Below are positions 43,827-52,364 of a stretch of DNA of 64,000 nucleotides, one piece after another. Below the pieces are notes generated by a model. The model did no database searches, was not told where the DNA came from, and saw only the letters and a list, made by a program, of their open reading frames with translations. This stretch comes from JAWVFK01 sp033856175. GTDB taxonomy: Bacteria; Actinomycetota; Thermoleophilia; Solirubrobacterales; 70-9. Each line of letters begins with the position of its first letter. Within the stretch, counting starts at the first letter, position 1. The DNA lies in contig JAWVFK010000027.1 of NCBI GenBank assembly GCA_033856175.1, forward strand, positions 1 through 64,000, given 5' to 3'. The translations under genes were made by a program, and so were the position numbers.

Positions 43827-44464
43827 CAGTCGGCCTCGATCGCTTCAATCGCTTCGGGCTCGGCGGCCTCCGGCTGCTCGGTGCCGCCGGCGGCGCGGCG
43901 CAGGGCCGCGGCGATCAGCTCCTCGGGCTGGCCCGGCTCGAGGTCCTTGAGCAGGGCCTCGGCCTCGCCGCGCTCGTAGCCGAGGCCGACCAGGCCCTCG
44001 CGGGCGAGCGCATGCGGGTCGTCGCTGTCGATCGAACCGACCAGCGCCGCCTCGTCGAGAGCCTCGGCGAGCTTCTCGCGCAGCTCGACGATGATCCGCT
44101 CGGCGGTGCGCTTGCCGATCCCGGGGACGGCCTGGAAGCGCTTGGCGTCGCCGGCGGCGATCGCCGACATCAGCTCGCGCGGCGGGCCGTCGGAGAGCGC
44201 CGCCAGGGCGACCTTGGGGCCGACGCCGCTGATCGAGATCAGCCGCAGGAAGAGATCGCGCTCCTCCTCGCTGGCGAAGCCGTAGAGCGAGAGCGAGTCC
44301 TCGCGGGAGACGAGATGGGCGTGCAGCGTCGCCTGCTGCCCGCGCGCCGGCACGGCCTTGAGCGTCTCGGCCGAGACGGCGAGCCTGTAGCCGACGCCGG
44401 CGGCCTCGACGACGACGTGGTCGGGGCGGCGGACGAGCACCTCGCCGCGGACGGAGGCGATCAT
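43826..44464 (-). CDS. ruvA: Holliday junction binding protein RuvA
   Basis: 212 aa. MIASVRGEVLVRRPDHVVVEAAGVGYRL is the OB domain, and two helix-hairpin-helix motifs follow (LRLISISGVGPKVALAAL, VPGIGKRTAERIIVELREKL). The C-terminal domain III binds RuvB. ATG overlaps the ruvC stop by four bases. Confidence 0.96.
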   Translation of the reverse strand: MIASVRGEVLVRRPDHVVVEAAGVGYRLAVSAETLKAVPARGQQATLHAHLVSREDSLSLYGFASEEERDLFLRLISISGVGPKVALAALSDGPPRELMSAIAAGDAKRFQAVPGIGKRTAERIIVELREKLAEALDEAALVGSIDSDDPHALAREGLVGLGYERGEAEALLKDLEPGQPEELIAAALRRAAGGTEQPEAAEPEAIEAIEAD

Positions 44465-45015
44465 CCGGCCAGGCGCTGTCGCGGCGCGGCGGCGGCGCCC
44501 GCGAGGACGGCCGGCGACCCGCTCGCGGCGACCGAGGCGCGCATCGCCGTGCTGCCGGCGTGGCAGATGGCGACCGCGAGGGCGTCGGCGGCGTGGTCGG
44601 GCTGGGGCGGCTCGGGAAGGTTCAGCAGCGCGGCGACCATCGTCTGCACCTGCTTCTTGTCGGCCGCCCCGGACCCACAGACGGCCATCTTCACCGCCTG
44701 CGGCGTGTAGTCGAAGCAGGGCACGCCGCGCTGGGCGGCGGCGAGCAGGGCGACGCCGCGCGCCTGGCCGACGGCGATGGCCGAGCGCACGTTGCGGCCG
44801 AAGTAGAGGTCTTCGACCGCCACCGCCTCCGGCTCGTGCCAGTCGATCAGCTCCGAGAGAGCGCGGTGGATGCGGTCGAGGCGGCGCTCGGGTGAGAGCT
44901 CACCCGTCTCGTCCTCGATCACGCCGCCGTCGAGGGCGACCATCTGGCTTCCCGTGACCCTGACGACGCCGAAGCCCGTGTTCGCAGTACCCGGGTCGAC
45001 GCCCATGACGATCAT
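44461..45015 (-). CDS. ruvC: Crossover junction endodeoxyribonuclease RuvC
   Basis: 184 aa Holliday junction resolvase. The catalytic acids are visible: GVDPGTANTGFGVV (Asp 6), AVEDLYFGRN (Glu near 67) and PDHAADALAVAICH (Asp pair near 138-141). Order yebC-ruvC-ruvA-ruvB is complete here. The start at ATG 45015 lies 49 bases after yebC. Confidence 0.96.
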   Translation of the reverse strand: MIVMGVDPGTANTGFGVVRVTGSQMVALDGGVIEDETGELSPERRLDRIHRALSELIDWHEPEAVAVEDLYFGRNVRSAIAVGQARGVALLAAAQRGVPCFDYTPQAVKMAVCGSGAADKKQVQTMVAALLNLPEPPQPDHAADALAVAICHAGSTAMRASVAASGSPAVLAGAAAAPRQRLAG

Positions 45016-45064
45016 GGGAATTGATTCTGCGCCCGGGCTCGGACGCCTTCCGCGGAGCCGCGCC

Positions 45065-45817
45065 TCAGGCGGCGATGCTCTCGAGCAGCTGCTCGGGGAT
45101 GTCGAAGTTGGCGTGGACGCTGTCGACGTCGTCGTGCTCGTCGAGAGCGTCGACCAGCCGGATCAGCTGGCGAGCCTCCCCCTCAGCCCCGACCTCGACG
45201 ACCGACTTCGGCTCCATCGTCAGCTCGGCCGACTGGATCTCGATGCCGGCGGCCTCCAACGCCTTGCGGACCTTGGCCAGGTCGGCAGCCTCGCAAATGA
45301 CCTTCAGCAGGTCACCGTCCTCGGCGATGTCCTCGGCGCCGGCGTCGATCGCCGGCAGCAGGTCGTCCTCGCCGTAGCGCTCGCCGTCGACGAGGACGAC
45401 ACCGCGCTTCTCGAAGATCCAGGCGACGGAGCCGGGCTCGCCGAGGCTGCCGCCATGCTTGTCGAAGGCAAAGCGAATCTCCGAGCCCGTGCGGTTGCGG
45501 TTGTCGCTGAGCGCCTCGACGAGAATCGCCGCCCCGCCCGGGCCGTAGCCCTCGTAGACGATCCGCTCGATCGCGTCGGCGCCGGCCCCCGCGCCCGTGC
45601 CACGATCGATCGCCCGCTGGATGTTGTCCTTCGGCATCGAGTTGTCGCGCGCCTTCTGGATCGCGGTCGCCAGCGTCGGGTTGCCGTCGGGGTCGCCTCC
45701 CCCCTCCTTCGCCGCGACGGTGATCGCCCGCGCCAGCTTCGTGAACTGCTGACCGCGCTTGGCGTCGGCCGCCGCCTTGCGGTGCTTGATCGAGGACCAT
45801 TTCGAGTGGCCTGACAC
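45065..45817 (-). CDS. yebC: YebC/PmpR family protein
   Basis: 250 aa. MSGHSKWSSIKHRKAAADAKRGQQFTKLARAI is the family N-terminus (split here), followed by NPTLATAIQKARDNSMPKDNIQRAI and the acidic domain. Family members act as transcriptional regulators or help ribosomes translate proline runs. GTG start with the classical position upstream of ruvC. Confidence 0.95.
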   Translation of the reverse strand: MSGHSKWSSIKHRKAAADAKRGQQFTKLARAITVAAKEGGGDPDGNPTLATAIQKARDNSMPKDNIQRAIDRGTGAGAGADAIERIVYEGYGPGGAAILVEALSDNRNRTGSEIRFAFDKHGGSLGEPGSVAWIFEKRGVVLVDGERYGEDDLLPAIDAGAEDIAEDGDLLKVICEAADLAKVRKALEAAGIEIQSAELTMEPKSVVEVGAEGEARQLIRLVDALDEHDDVDSVHANFDIPEQLLESIAA

Positions 45818-45869
45818 GGCTAGCCCGGCCTGGTTTGGGGTTCGGCCATCTGCGTCATTATGTCTTTAC

Positions 45870-46301
45870 ATGGAGCAACGGCAAGCCAGCAGGGGACCGG
45901 TGACGGCAGCGTCGGCGAGCGTCGTCGTCCTGGCGATGGTCCTCGCCGCGCTGGCGATGTGGACCGTAGTCCCCTTCGGCTGGCTCTGGATCGCCTCGCA
46001 GGTCACGAAGACCCAGGCCCCCTCGATGGGCCCCTACATGCTGGTGCTGGCCGGGGTCATCGCGTCGATCGTCCTGCTCGGCTGGATCCTGATCCGCTTG
46101 AACAGGCTCTACGTCCGGATCACCGGCTCGCACACGATCGGCCCGATCCGGCCGAACTGGCTCAAGAGCATGCGCGACGAGGGCGCGGCCAGCGCGCCGA
46201 ACGTCCTCGAGGTCGTGATCGTCCTCTCGGTCCTGCTCGCCGGCGTGGCGATGGGCGTCTGGTTCTTCCTCATCGCCGGCTCGCCGATCCCGAGCCAGTA
46301 G
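45870..46301 (+). CDS. Conserved three-helix membrane protein
   Basis: 143 aa from ATG 45870. Hydrophobic helices at about 10-40, 50-70 and 112-135 with short polar loops and a basic segment (IRPNWLKSM) between helices two and three. The start is AT-rich (ATTATGTCTTTAC) without a Shine-Dalgarno, suggesting a nearly leaderless transcript. Function unknown. It is divergent from yebC. Confidence 0.72.
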   Translation: MEQRQASRGPVTAASASVVVLAMVLAALAMWTVVPFGWLWIASQVTKTQAPSMGPYMLVLAGVIASIVLLGWILIRLNRLYVRITGSHTIGPIRPNWLKSMRDEGAASAPNVLEVVIVLSVLLAGVAMGVWFFLIAGSPIPSQ

Positions 46302-46340
46302 CAGCGGGGCGCCCAGTGCCCGACGACCGGACGCTTGGAT

Positions 46341-47444
46341 CTAGACGACGAAGCGCCCGTCCTGCTGCAGCAGCTCGCCGTCGACCTCGATCTTGCCGCC
46401 CTGGCGGAGGTCGCAGATCATGTCCCAGTGGACGGCTGACTCGTTGACGCCGCCGGTCTCCGGGTAGCTGGCGCCGACCGCCATGTGGACGGTGCCGCCG
46501 ATCTTCTCGTCGAGCAGGATCTCCTTGGTGCCCGACTCGATGCCGTAGTTGGTGCCGATGCCGAGCTCGCCAAGGCGGCGGGCGCCCTCGTCGGTGTCGA
46601 GCATCTTGATCAGGAACTCCTCGCCGCGCTCGGCCGTCGCCTCGACGACCTTGCCGGCCTCGAAGCCCAGCCGCACGCCGGAGACCTCGCGGCCGCCGTA
46701 GGTGATCGGCAGGTGGAACTGGACGTGGCCCTCCACCGAATCCTCGACGGGGCCGGTGAAGAACTCGCCGTCGGGCATGTTGTGGGTCCCAGTCGCGGCG
46801 ATGAACTTGCGCCCGGCGATGCCGAGCCTGATGTCCGTGCCCGGACCGCTGATGTGGACCTCCTCACGGCCCTCGATCCACTCGCGCAGGCGCTCGACCT
46901 GCTCCGAGGCGCGCTTCCAGGCGGTCAGCGGCTCGGCGTCGTCGGCGAGGCAGGCGCGGAAGTAGAAGTCCTCGTAGTCGGCGAGACTCATGCCGGCCTC
47001 GGAGGCGTAGGCGTTTGTCGGATAGAGCGTGTAGACCCAGCGGTAGGAGCCGTCGGCGCTGCGCTCCATCGAGCGCTTCATCAGCTCGCGCGTCGCCGCC
47101 TGGCGGCGCTGCTGGCGCTCGGGGTCGACCTGGGAGAGCTCGCGCGTGTTCGAGGTCGCGCCGATCGCGATCCGCACGTCGGCGTTCTCGACGGTCCAGG
47201 CGGCGATCGGCGAGACCCAGTCGAGCTGCTCGTCGGAGGCGTGGCGGAAATAGGCGGCGGACTGACCGGGCAGCGACACGTGGACGCTGGGGTGCCCACC
47301 CGCCTGCAGCACCTCCTCGTAGACGGCCATCAGCAACGGCTCGGCGATCGCCTCGCCCTCGATCGATACGAACTCGCCGGCCTTCACCTGCGTCGAGTAG
47401 CCGACGAGGATCTTCGCCAGGTTCTCGACCCTTGGGTCTCTCAT
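46341..47444 (-). CDS. M29 family aminopeptidase (AmpS/thermophilic aminopeptidase)
   Basis: 367 aa dinuclear metallopeptidase. DPRVENLAKILVGYSTQVKAGE is the family start, FTGPVEDSVEGHVQFHLP carries the first Glu, IGTNYGIESGTKEILLDEKIGGTVHMAVG the second Glu and His, and ESAVHWDMICDLRQGG the HxD pair. GGGGAGG precedes ATG 47444, which overlaps the pdxT stop. Length fits the family (about 370-410). Confidence 0.92.
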   Translation of the reverse strand: MRDPRVENLAKILVGYSTQVKAGEFVSIEGEAIAEPLLMAVYEEVLQAGGHPSVHVSLPGQSAAYFRHASDEQLDWVSPIAAWTVENADVRIAIGATSNTRELSQVDPERQQRRQAATRELMKRSMERSADGSYRWVYTLYPTNAYASEAGMSLADYEDFYFRACLADDAEPLTAWKRASEQVERLREWIEGREEVHISGPGTDIRLGIAGRKFIAATGTHNMPDGEFFTGPVEDSVEGHVQFHLPITYGGREVSGVRLGFEAGKVVEATAERGEEFLIKMLDTDEGARRLGELGIGTNYGIESGTKEILLDEKIGGTVHMAVGASYPETGGVNESAVHWDMICDLRQGGKIEVDGELLQQDGRFVV

Positions 47445-48061
47445 CGAGCCTCCCCATCGGTCGTTTCGGCGCCGCCAGCGGCAAGTGCCGCCTCGCGCGC
47501 CGTGGTCGCCATCGCCATGAACAAAGCATGCAGCCGCGGGTCGTCGCTGAGCTCGGGGTGGAAGGCGCAGGCGAGCACGCGGCCCTCGCGGATGACGATC
47601 GGGTGCTCGTCGATCCTCGCCAGCACCTCGACGCCGGGCCCGTGGCGCTCGACCCATGGGGCGCGGATGAAGACGCCACGCAGCGGCTCCGAGCCGATGC
47701 CCTCGATCGCGACATCGGCCTCGAAGCTCTGGCGCTGGCGGCCGAAGGCGTTGCGGCGGGCGGTGGCGTCGATCAGCCCGAGGTGCTCGCTGTCGCAGAG
47801 GATCATCCCGGCGCAGGTGCCGAGCAGCGGCCGGCCCGCGGCGACGTGACCGCGGACGGCGTCATCGAGGCCGTCGCGCGCCATCCCCATCGCGATCGTC
47901 GTCGACTCGCCGCCGGGGATCACGAGCCCGTCGAGGTCGCTCAGCTCCTGCGGCCGGCGCACCTCCGTCGCCACGGCTCCGAGCGAGCGCAGCATCGCGA
48001 CATGGGCCTCGAAGCCACCCTGAACGGCGAGGACTCCGATCCGCAGAGGCGCCGAAGGCAA
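47441..48061 (-). CDS. pdxT: Pyridoxal 5'-phosphate synthase glutaminase subunit
   Basis: 206 aa class I glutamine amidotransferase. GVLAVQGGFEAHVAMLRSLG is the family start, GTCAGMILC holds the nucleophilic Cys and FHPELSDDPRLH the catalytic His/Glu. It passes ammonia to PdxS. Three bases separate it from pdxS upstream. Confidence 0.96.
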   Translation of the reverse strand: MPSAPLRIGVLAVQGGFEAHVAMLRSLGAVATEVRRPQELSDLDGLVIPGGESTTIAMGMARDGLDDAVRGHVAAGRPLLGTCAGMILCDSEHLGLIDATARRNAFGRQRQSFEADVAIEGIGSEPLRGVFIRAPWVERHGPGVEVLARIDEHPIVIREGRVLACAFHPELSDDPRLHALFMAMATTAREAALAAGGAETTDGEAR

Positions 48062-48064
48062 CGG

Positions 48065-48952
48065 CTAGGCGCCGCGGTTCTGGAGCAGCTGGCCGCGCGC
48101 GGCCAGCTCGGCGATCTCATCGCCCGGCATCGCCTCGCCGAGGTCCATCGACGCCTGGGCGACGCGCTCGGGGTCGTTGAAGTGGGTCGTCGCCTCGACG
48201 ATCGCCCGCGCCCGCAGCGGCGGGTCCTCGCTCTTGAAGATGCCCGAGCCGACGAAGTTGCCCTCGGCGCCCAGCTGCATCATCAGCGCGGCGTCGGCGG
48301 GGGTGGCGATGCCGCCGGCGCAGAACAGCGGCACCGGCAGGCGACCGTGCTCGGCGACGTCGCGGACGACCTCGAGCGGCGCGCTGTGCTGCTTGGCCGC
48401 CGCCGCCAGCTCGCCGGCCTCCATCGAGGCAAGGCGCTTGATCCCCGACGTGATCTCGCGCATGTGGCGAACGGCCTCGACGATGTTGCCGGTGCCGGCC
48501 TCGCCCTTGGAGCGGATCATCGCCGCGCCCTCGCCGATCCGGCGCAGCGCCTCACCGAGGTTGGTGGCGCCGCAGACGAAGGGGATCTCGAAGGCGAACT
48601 TGTCGATGTGGTTGGCCTCGTCGGCGGGGGTCAGGACCTCGGACTCGTCGATGTAGTCGACCTCGAGGCTCTCGAGCACCTGGGCCTCGGCGAAGTGTCC
48701 GATCCGCGCCTTGGCCATCACCGGGATCGTCACGACCTCCTGGATCTGCTGGATCACGCGCGGGTTCGACATCCGGGCGACGCCGCCCTGGGCGCGAATG
48801 TCGGCCGGCACGCGCTCGAGCGCCATCACCGCGCAGGCGCCGGCGTCCTCGGCGATCTTCGCCTGCTCGGCCGTCGTGACGTCCATGATCACGCCGCCCT
48901 TGAGCATCTCGGCGAGGCCCTTCTTGAGCCGGAAAGTAGCCCGCTCGGTCAT
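48065..48952 (-). CDS. pdxS: Pyridoxal 5'-phosphate synthase lyase subunit
   Basis: 295 aa TIM barrel that assembles PLP from ribose-5-phosphate, glyceraldehyde-3-phosphate and ammonia. RATFRLKKGLAEMLKGGVIMDVT, catalytic-Lys strand VMAKARIGHFAEAQ, GEAGTGNIVEAVRHMR and GGIATPADAALMMQLGAEG are all family signatures. ATG 48952 fits family length and lies exactly seven bases after TATATT. An in-frame TTG 9 bases earlier is less likely. Confidence 0.97.
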   Translation of the reverse strand: MTERATFRLKKGLAEMLKGGVIMDVTTAEQAKIAEDAGACAVMALERVPADIRAQGGVARMSNPRVIQQIQEVVTIPVMAKARIGHFAEAQVLESLEVDYIDESEVLTPADEANHIDKFAFEIPFVCGATNLGEALRRIGEGAAMIRSKGEAGTGNIVEAVRHMREITSGIKRLASMEAGELAAAAKQHSAPLEVVRDVAEHGRLPVPLFCAGGIATPADAALMMQLGAEGNFVGSGIFKSEDPPLRARAIVEATTHFNDPERVAQASMDLGEAMPGDEIAELAARGQLLQNRGA

Positions 48953-48959
48953 TGCGCCC

Positions 48960-48965
48960 AATATA
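48960..48965 (-). promoter_or_regulatory. -10 box of leaderless pdxST transcript
   Basis: TATATT lies seven bases before ATG 48952, so transcription should start at the codon. The foldable element at 48982-49067 then lies upstream of the promoter, not in the leader. Confidence 0.6.
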
Positions 48966-48981
48966 GACGGGAGCGTGCGGG

Positions 48982-49067
48982 CCGCGGGTCCTGTCGCGGT
49001 AACGATCCCCCACGGCTGCGGTGTCGGCGCTCCTCGCCGTAGGGCCCCTTTACCGCGCCACCCGCGG
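48982..49067. other. Long imperfect palindrome between rpiR and pdxS
   Basis: CCGCGGGT (48982-48989) pairs with ACCCGCGG (49060-49067), and CGCGGTAA (48995-49002) with TTACCGCG (49050-49057). Further short pairings occur inside (ACGGC/GCCGT, GGCG/CGCC). It begins right after the RpiR stop and ends at the pdxS -35 region, so it may be a terminator for rpiR, an operator for pdxST, or both. The outer sequence resembles the arm of the 10065-10199 element. Confidence 0.5.
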
Positions 49068-49079
49068 CAGAAGCGTGCG

Positions 49080-49976
49080 CTATTTCAGCTTGAAGGCGCG
49101 GATGCGGTCTTTGTGCAGCTCTTCGTCGCGGGCGTAGACGCCGTAGGCGAGCGCCTGGACGAGGGCCATCAGGGCTGAGTTGGAGCGGATGTAGGAGGGG
49201 CTGTTGGACGAGTAGTAAAGCTGCAGCTCGCAGTGCTCGGCGACGTCGGAGAGGGTTGCGTCGCTGACGGCGAGGGTGCGGGCGCCGCGGTGGCGGGCCA
49301 GCTTCAGCGCTCGGATGATCAGCGGGTGGGCGCGGCCGGCCGAGAGGGCGACGACGAGCCAGTCGTCGTCGATGCGGCCGAGCTTCTGCAGCGAGTCCTG
49401 GCTGGCGCTGGCGACGATCTCGGCACGGATGTCGAGCATCGACAGCAGGTGGCGCAGGTAGCTGGCGAAGAAAGCCATCTGCTCGACGCCGACGATCATC
49501 ACGCGGCGGGCGCCGGCGAGAGCGCGTACGGCGCCGTCGATCTGGTCGCGCGTCAGGTTGCGCGCCGTCTCCTCGACGTTGGCGTGGTCGGCGCTCAGCG
49601 AGGCCTCGAACTCGGAGTGGTCGAAGGAGAAGAGGGGCTGCGCGGTCGCACCGCTGTTCTCGGTCGCCGGCCGGCCGCGGTATTCCTCGATCGCCGCCTG
49701 CTGAAGCTCCGGATAACCGTCGAAGCCGAGTGCCTGGGAGAAGCGGACGACCGTGGAGGAAGAGGTGTTGGCGCGGCGCGCGAGCTCCTCGGCGGTCTGG
49801 AAGGCAGCCTCGTCGAGGTGGTCGACGATGTAGCGGGCGACGTCCTTCTGCGAGCGCGAGAAGTCGTCGAAACGCTCGGTGATGTACTCGGAGAGGCTCT
49901 TGCGAGCCTGGCGGGCAGGACGGGATCGAGTGGCTGTCTTGGTCACGGTCGCCAGATTCGCCCCGGCGTCTGACAT
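49080..49976 (-). CDS. RpiR family transcriptional regulator
   Basis: 298 aa. The N-terminal HTH_6 domain (about 30-100: QKDVARYIVDHLDEAAFQTAEELARRANTSSSTVVRFSQALGFDGYPELQ, given in parts) is followed by a SIS sugar-phosphate-binding domain (about 140-270; RRVMIVGVEQMAFF, VVALSAGRAHPLIIRAL). ATG 49976 removes 27 unsupported upstream residues. It usually senses a phosphosugar. Its position before pdxS suggests a role in PLP or sugar-phosphate metabolism, which is inferred. Confidence 0.9.
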   Translation of the reverse strand: MSDAGANLATVTKTATRSRPARQARKSLSEYITERFDDFSRSQKDVARYIVDHLDEAAFQTAEELARRANTSSSTVVRFSQALGFDGYPELQQAAIEEYRGRPATENSGATAQPLFSFDHSEFEASLSADHANVEETARNLTRDQIDGAVRALAGARRVMIVGVEQMAFFASYLRHLLSMLDIRAEIVASASQDSLQKLGRIDDDWLVVALSAGRAHPLIIRALKLARHRGARTLAVSDATLSDVAEHCELQLYYSSNSPSYIRSNSALMALVQALAYGVYARDEELHKDRIRAFKLK

Positions 49977-50043
49977 TCCTGCTTCGCCCCGCTCCCGCGG
50001 CCGGCGCCGATTGACCCTGTCGACCGGCGGCCAGACACACAAA

Positions 50044-50064
50044 CGGCCCGGGATCACCGGGCCG
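50044..50064 (-). terminator. Rho-independent terminator of csbD
   Basis: CGGCCCGG and CCGGGCCG pair over 8 bases around GATCA; on the minus strand the stem is followed by TTTGTGTGT. It lies 33 bases past the csbD stop. Confidence 0.75.
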
Positions 50065-50096
50065 CTCGCGCTGTGGATCAGTTGTCTGGCTGAGAG

Positions 50097-50315
50097 CTAG
50101 TCGTTGTCGCTGCTGTGGCCGAAGCGGTCCTTGGCCTTGTCGGCGACATCGTCAACGATGTCCTTCGCCTTGCCGAAGGCATCGCCCATCTTGTCCTTGA
50201 CGGAGGCGCTGGCCTGGTCTACCTCGCCCTCACGTTGGAGGCCCTTGTCGCCGGTCAGGTCACCGGCGGCTTCCTTGGTTCGACCCTTGATCTCGTCGAG
50301 TGTGTCTTCGGCCAT
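50097..50315 (-). CDS. CsbD family stress protein
   Basis: 72 aa, hydrophilic and charged, opening DTLDEIKGRTKEAAGDLTGDKGLQREG, the CsbD signature (first part). CsbD-like proteins accumulate in general stress (sigma-B-type in Bacillus), biochemical role unclear. GGAAAGGACG precedes the ATG. Terminator at 50044-50064 follows. Confidence 0.92.
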   Translation of the reverse strand: MAEDTLDEIKGRTKEAAGDLTGDKGLQREGEVDQASASVKDKMGDAFGKAKDIVDDVADKAKDRFGHSSDND

Positions 50316-50434
50316 CGTCGTGCGTCCTTTCCCTGGCTGTCATCGATTGCTGCGGTCGATGAGCGGGTACCCGAGCGACAACGAGGCAAACGCCCCAGGC
50401 ACGGCTCCGCGCCGCGCCGGCGGCGACGGGGCGC

Positions 50435-50941
50435 TCAGCCGCTCTGCTGGGCGCCGGCGGCTCGCGCCTGCGGCTTGCTGCAGACGTTGAGCCCGACCTT
50501 GCGGGCGAGGTTCGAGCGATCCGCCTGGCCGCGGGCGATCTCGTCCTTGGCCGAGGCGTAGCCCTGCGGATCGTTGCGCTTGGCCGCCAGCTGCCCCTTC
50601 AAGAGCACCGCGACGGCGTCCTGGCGGGCCTTGAGGTAGGCGTCATAGTCAGCGCGCAGCTCGCCGGGTGGCTTCAACGCCCGCAGCCGCTTCAGCTCGG
50701 CCTGGGTCAGCGCGACCAGCTTCGCGGTCTGCTGCTCGGCCTGGCGGGCGCTCTCGGGCGGAGTGGCCTGAGCCTTCTGGAACTGCTGCTTGCCGTCGGC
50801 GCAAACGGTGTCGGCCTGCTTGACGAAGGCGGCGCGGCTCTCGGCGCTGCCGCCACCGCCGCAGCCGAGAACCGCAAGCGCAACCGTCAGCGCGGCTGCC
50901 GTGCCGGCCCTGCTCAGCCGCTTGCCTCGTGGAGCCCCCAT
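50435..50941 (-). CDS. Secreted lipoprotein of unknown function
   Basis: 168 aa. A signal peptide ends in a lipobox (AVLGC) at about residues 23-27, giving a diacylglyceryl Cys. The mature part is helical (about 35-160), with two further Cys (VCADG and NVCSK) that could form a disulfide. GGGG follows the lipidated Cys as a linker. Conserved actinobacterial helical lipoprotein; role unknown. Low-complexity tail (QARAAGAQQSG). Confidence 0.8.
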   Translation of the reverse strand: MGAPRGKRLSRAGTAAALTVALAVLGCGGGGSAESRAAFVKQADTVCADGKQQFQKAQATPPESARQAEQQTAKLVALTQAELKRLRALKPPGELRADYDAYLKARQDAVAVLLKGQLAAKRNDPQGYASAKDEIARGQADRSNLARKVGLNVCSKPQARAAGAQQSG

Positions 50942-50997
50942 CGGCTCGGCATAGTGTCAGACGGACCAGCGCTCTCAAACCAGCGCTCTAAATCCAG

Positions 50998-51261
50998 ATG
51001 GCCTCCCTTCCCGACAGCCGCCACGACATCGAGGCTCGCGATGCCGACGGCCGCGCCGTGCGCCTGGCGCGGAACATCGCCCGCAAGCTCTACCGCTGTC
51101 CCGGCTGCCACGGCGACATCGCGATCGGCGACGACCACGTCCTGCTGCTCACCCCCGAGGCCGAGGACGGCTTCAGCCATCACCACTGGCACCGCCGCTG
51201 CGCCGGCGAGCTGCTGGTCCCCGAGCTGCGCAAGGCTCGCTCGGTGCCCAAGCGGCGCTGA
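50998..51261 (+). CDS. Small Cys/His zinc-binding protein
   Basis: 87 aa. YRCPGCHGDIAIGDDHV plus HHHWHRRCAGEL give C-x2-C ... H-x-H-x3-C, probably one zinc site. This pattern is a widespread small actinobacterial family sometimes mislabelled as an ATP/GTP-binding protein; there is no P-loop here. ATG 50998 follows TAAATC, so a short leader is likely. Function unknown. Confidence 0.78.
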   Translation: MASLPDSRHDIEARDADGRAVRLARNIARKLYRCPGCHGDIAIGDDHVLLLTPEAEDGFSHHHWHRRCAGELLVPELRKARSVPKRR

Positions 51262-51326
51262 GCGCACCGCGATTCCCCCCGGCGTCCGGCCGTTTACCGG
51301 CGCGGCGGCAGGGAACGGGAGGATCG

Positions 51327-52361
51327 ATGACGGATCGAAGGGGCTGGGAGTCGACACAGCAGCTGCCCGAGCCGAGGGGACCGGCGAGCGAGTTCGTCGT
51401 CGAGTGCCTCGCCTCCGAGCGCGAACCGAGCGATGCCCGGGCGCCGAGCCTGGCCTTCGCAGCCGAGGAGGAGGACCTGCAGCTGGCGCTCTATCTGACC
51501 TATGAGCTGGCCTATCGCTCGTTCGAGGGCGTCGATCCGCGCTGGGAGTGGAGCCCGGCGATCCTCGCCGTTCGCGCGCAGCTCGAGGAGGCGTTCCTCG
51601 AGCGGCTCCGCGCGGAGGTTCCGCCGCCCGGCCCGGTCGAGCCCGAGGGCCTGGCGTCGCTGCTGTTCGAGCTCGCGGCGAATGACGACGGGCCCTCGCT
51701 CTCGCGCTTTCTCGAGACCCGCGGCACGGAGCTGCACTTCCGCGAGTTCGTCATCCACCGCTCCGCCTACCAGCTCAAGGAGGCCGATCCGCACAGCTGG
51801 GCGATCCCTCGCCTCTCCGGCGCAGCGAAGGCGGCCTTGATCGAGGTCCAGGCCGACGAATACGGCGGCGGACGGCCTGGGCGCATGCACTCCCAGCTCT
51901 TCGCCGCGACGATGGAGGCGCTCGGCCTCGATAGCTCCTACGGCGCCTACCTCGATTCCCTGCCCGCGGTGACGCTGGCCACGGTCAACCTGATGTCGAT
52001 GCTCGGCCTGCAGCGTCGCTGGCGCGGCGCCATCGTCGGCCATCTGGCGATGTTCGAGATGACCTCGCCGCTGCCCAACCGGCGCTACGGCAACGGCCTG
52101 CGGCGGCTGGGCTTCGGCAGCGGCGCCACCGAGTTCTACGACGAGCACGTCGAGGCCGACTCGGTCCACGAAAACGTCGCCGCCTACGACCTCGCCGGCG
52201 GCCTCGCCCGCCAGGAGCCGGCGCTGACGGCGGACATCGTCTTCGGCGCCCAGGCGCTGCTCTGGCTGGAGGACCGGTTCGCCCGCCACCTGCTCGGTGC
52301 CTGGCGCCAGGACCAGAGCTCGCTGCGGGCGACGGCCCCGGCCGAGCTGAGCGTCGCCTGA
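51327..52361 (+). CDS. Iron-containing redox enzyme (haem-oxygenase-like diiron oxidase, HDO fold)
   Basis: 344 aa, all helical. LYLTYELAYRSFEGVDPRWEWSPAIL is the family hallmark of actinobacterial iron-containing redox enzymes (given in pieces here). Candidate metal ligands: Glu 173/Asp 177/Glu 178 (EVQADEYGGG), His 188, Glu 244, His 274/Asp 278/His 281 (DEHVEADSVHE). Such enzymes use a diiron or mononuclear site to oxidise amino acids, lipids or build N-oxygenated products; substrate here is unknown. GGGAGGATCG precedes the ATG. Four bases separate it from the GT2 gene, and a CDGSH gene lies 2.4 kb on. Confidence 0.85.
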   Translation: MTDRRGWESTQQLPEPRGPASEFVVECLASEREPSDARAPSLAFAAEEEDLQLALYLTYELAYRSFEGVDPRWEWSPAILAVRAQLEEAFLERLRAEVPPPGPVEPEGLASLLFELAANDDGPSLSRFLETRGTELHFREFVIHRSAYQLKEADPHSWAIPRLSGAAKAALIEVQADEYGGGRPGRMHSQLFAATMEALGLDSSYGAYLDSLPAVTLATVNLMSMLGLQRRWRGAIVGHLAMFEMTSPLPNRRYGNGLRRLGFGSGATEFYDEHVEADSVHENVAAYDLAGGLARQEPALTADIVFGAQALLWLEDRFARHLLGAWRQDQSSLRATAPAELSVA

Positions 52362-52364
52362 GCG

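Noticed and set aside
48982..49067. Riboswitch in the pdxS leader
   Set aside because: The -10 box at 48960-48965 puts the transcript start after it.
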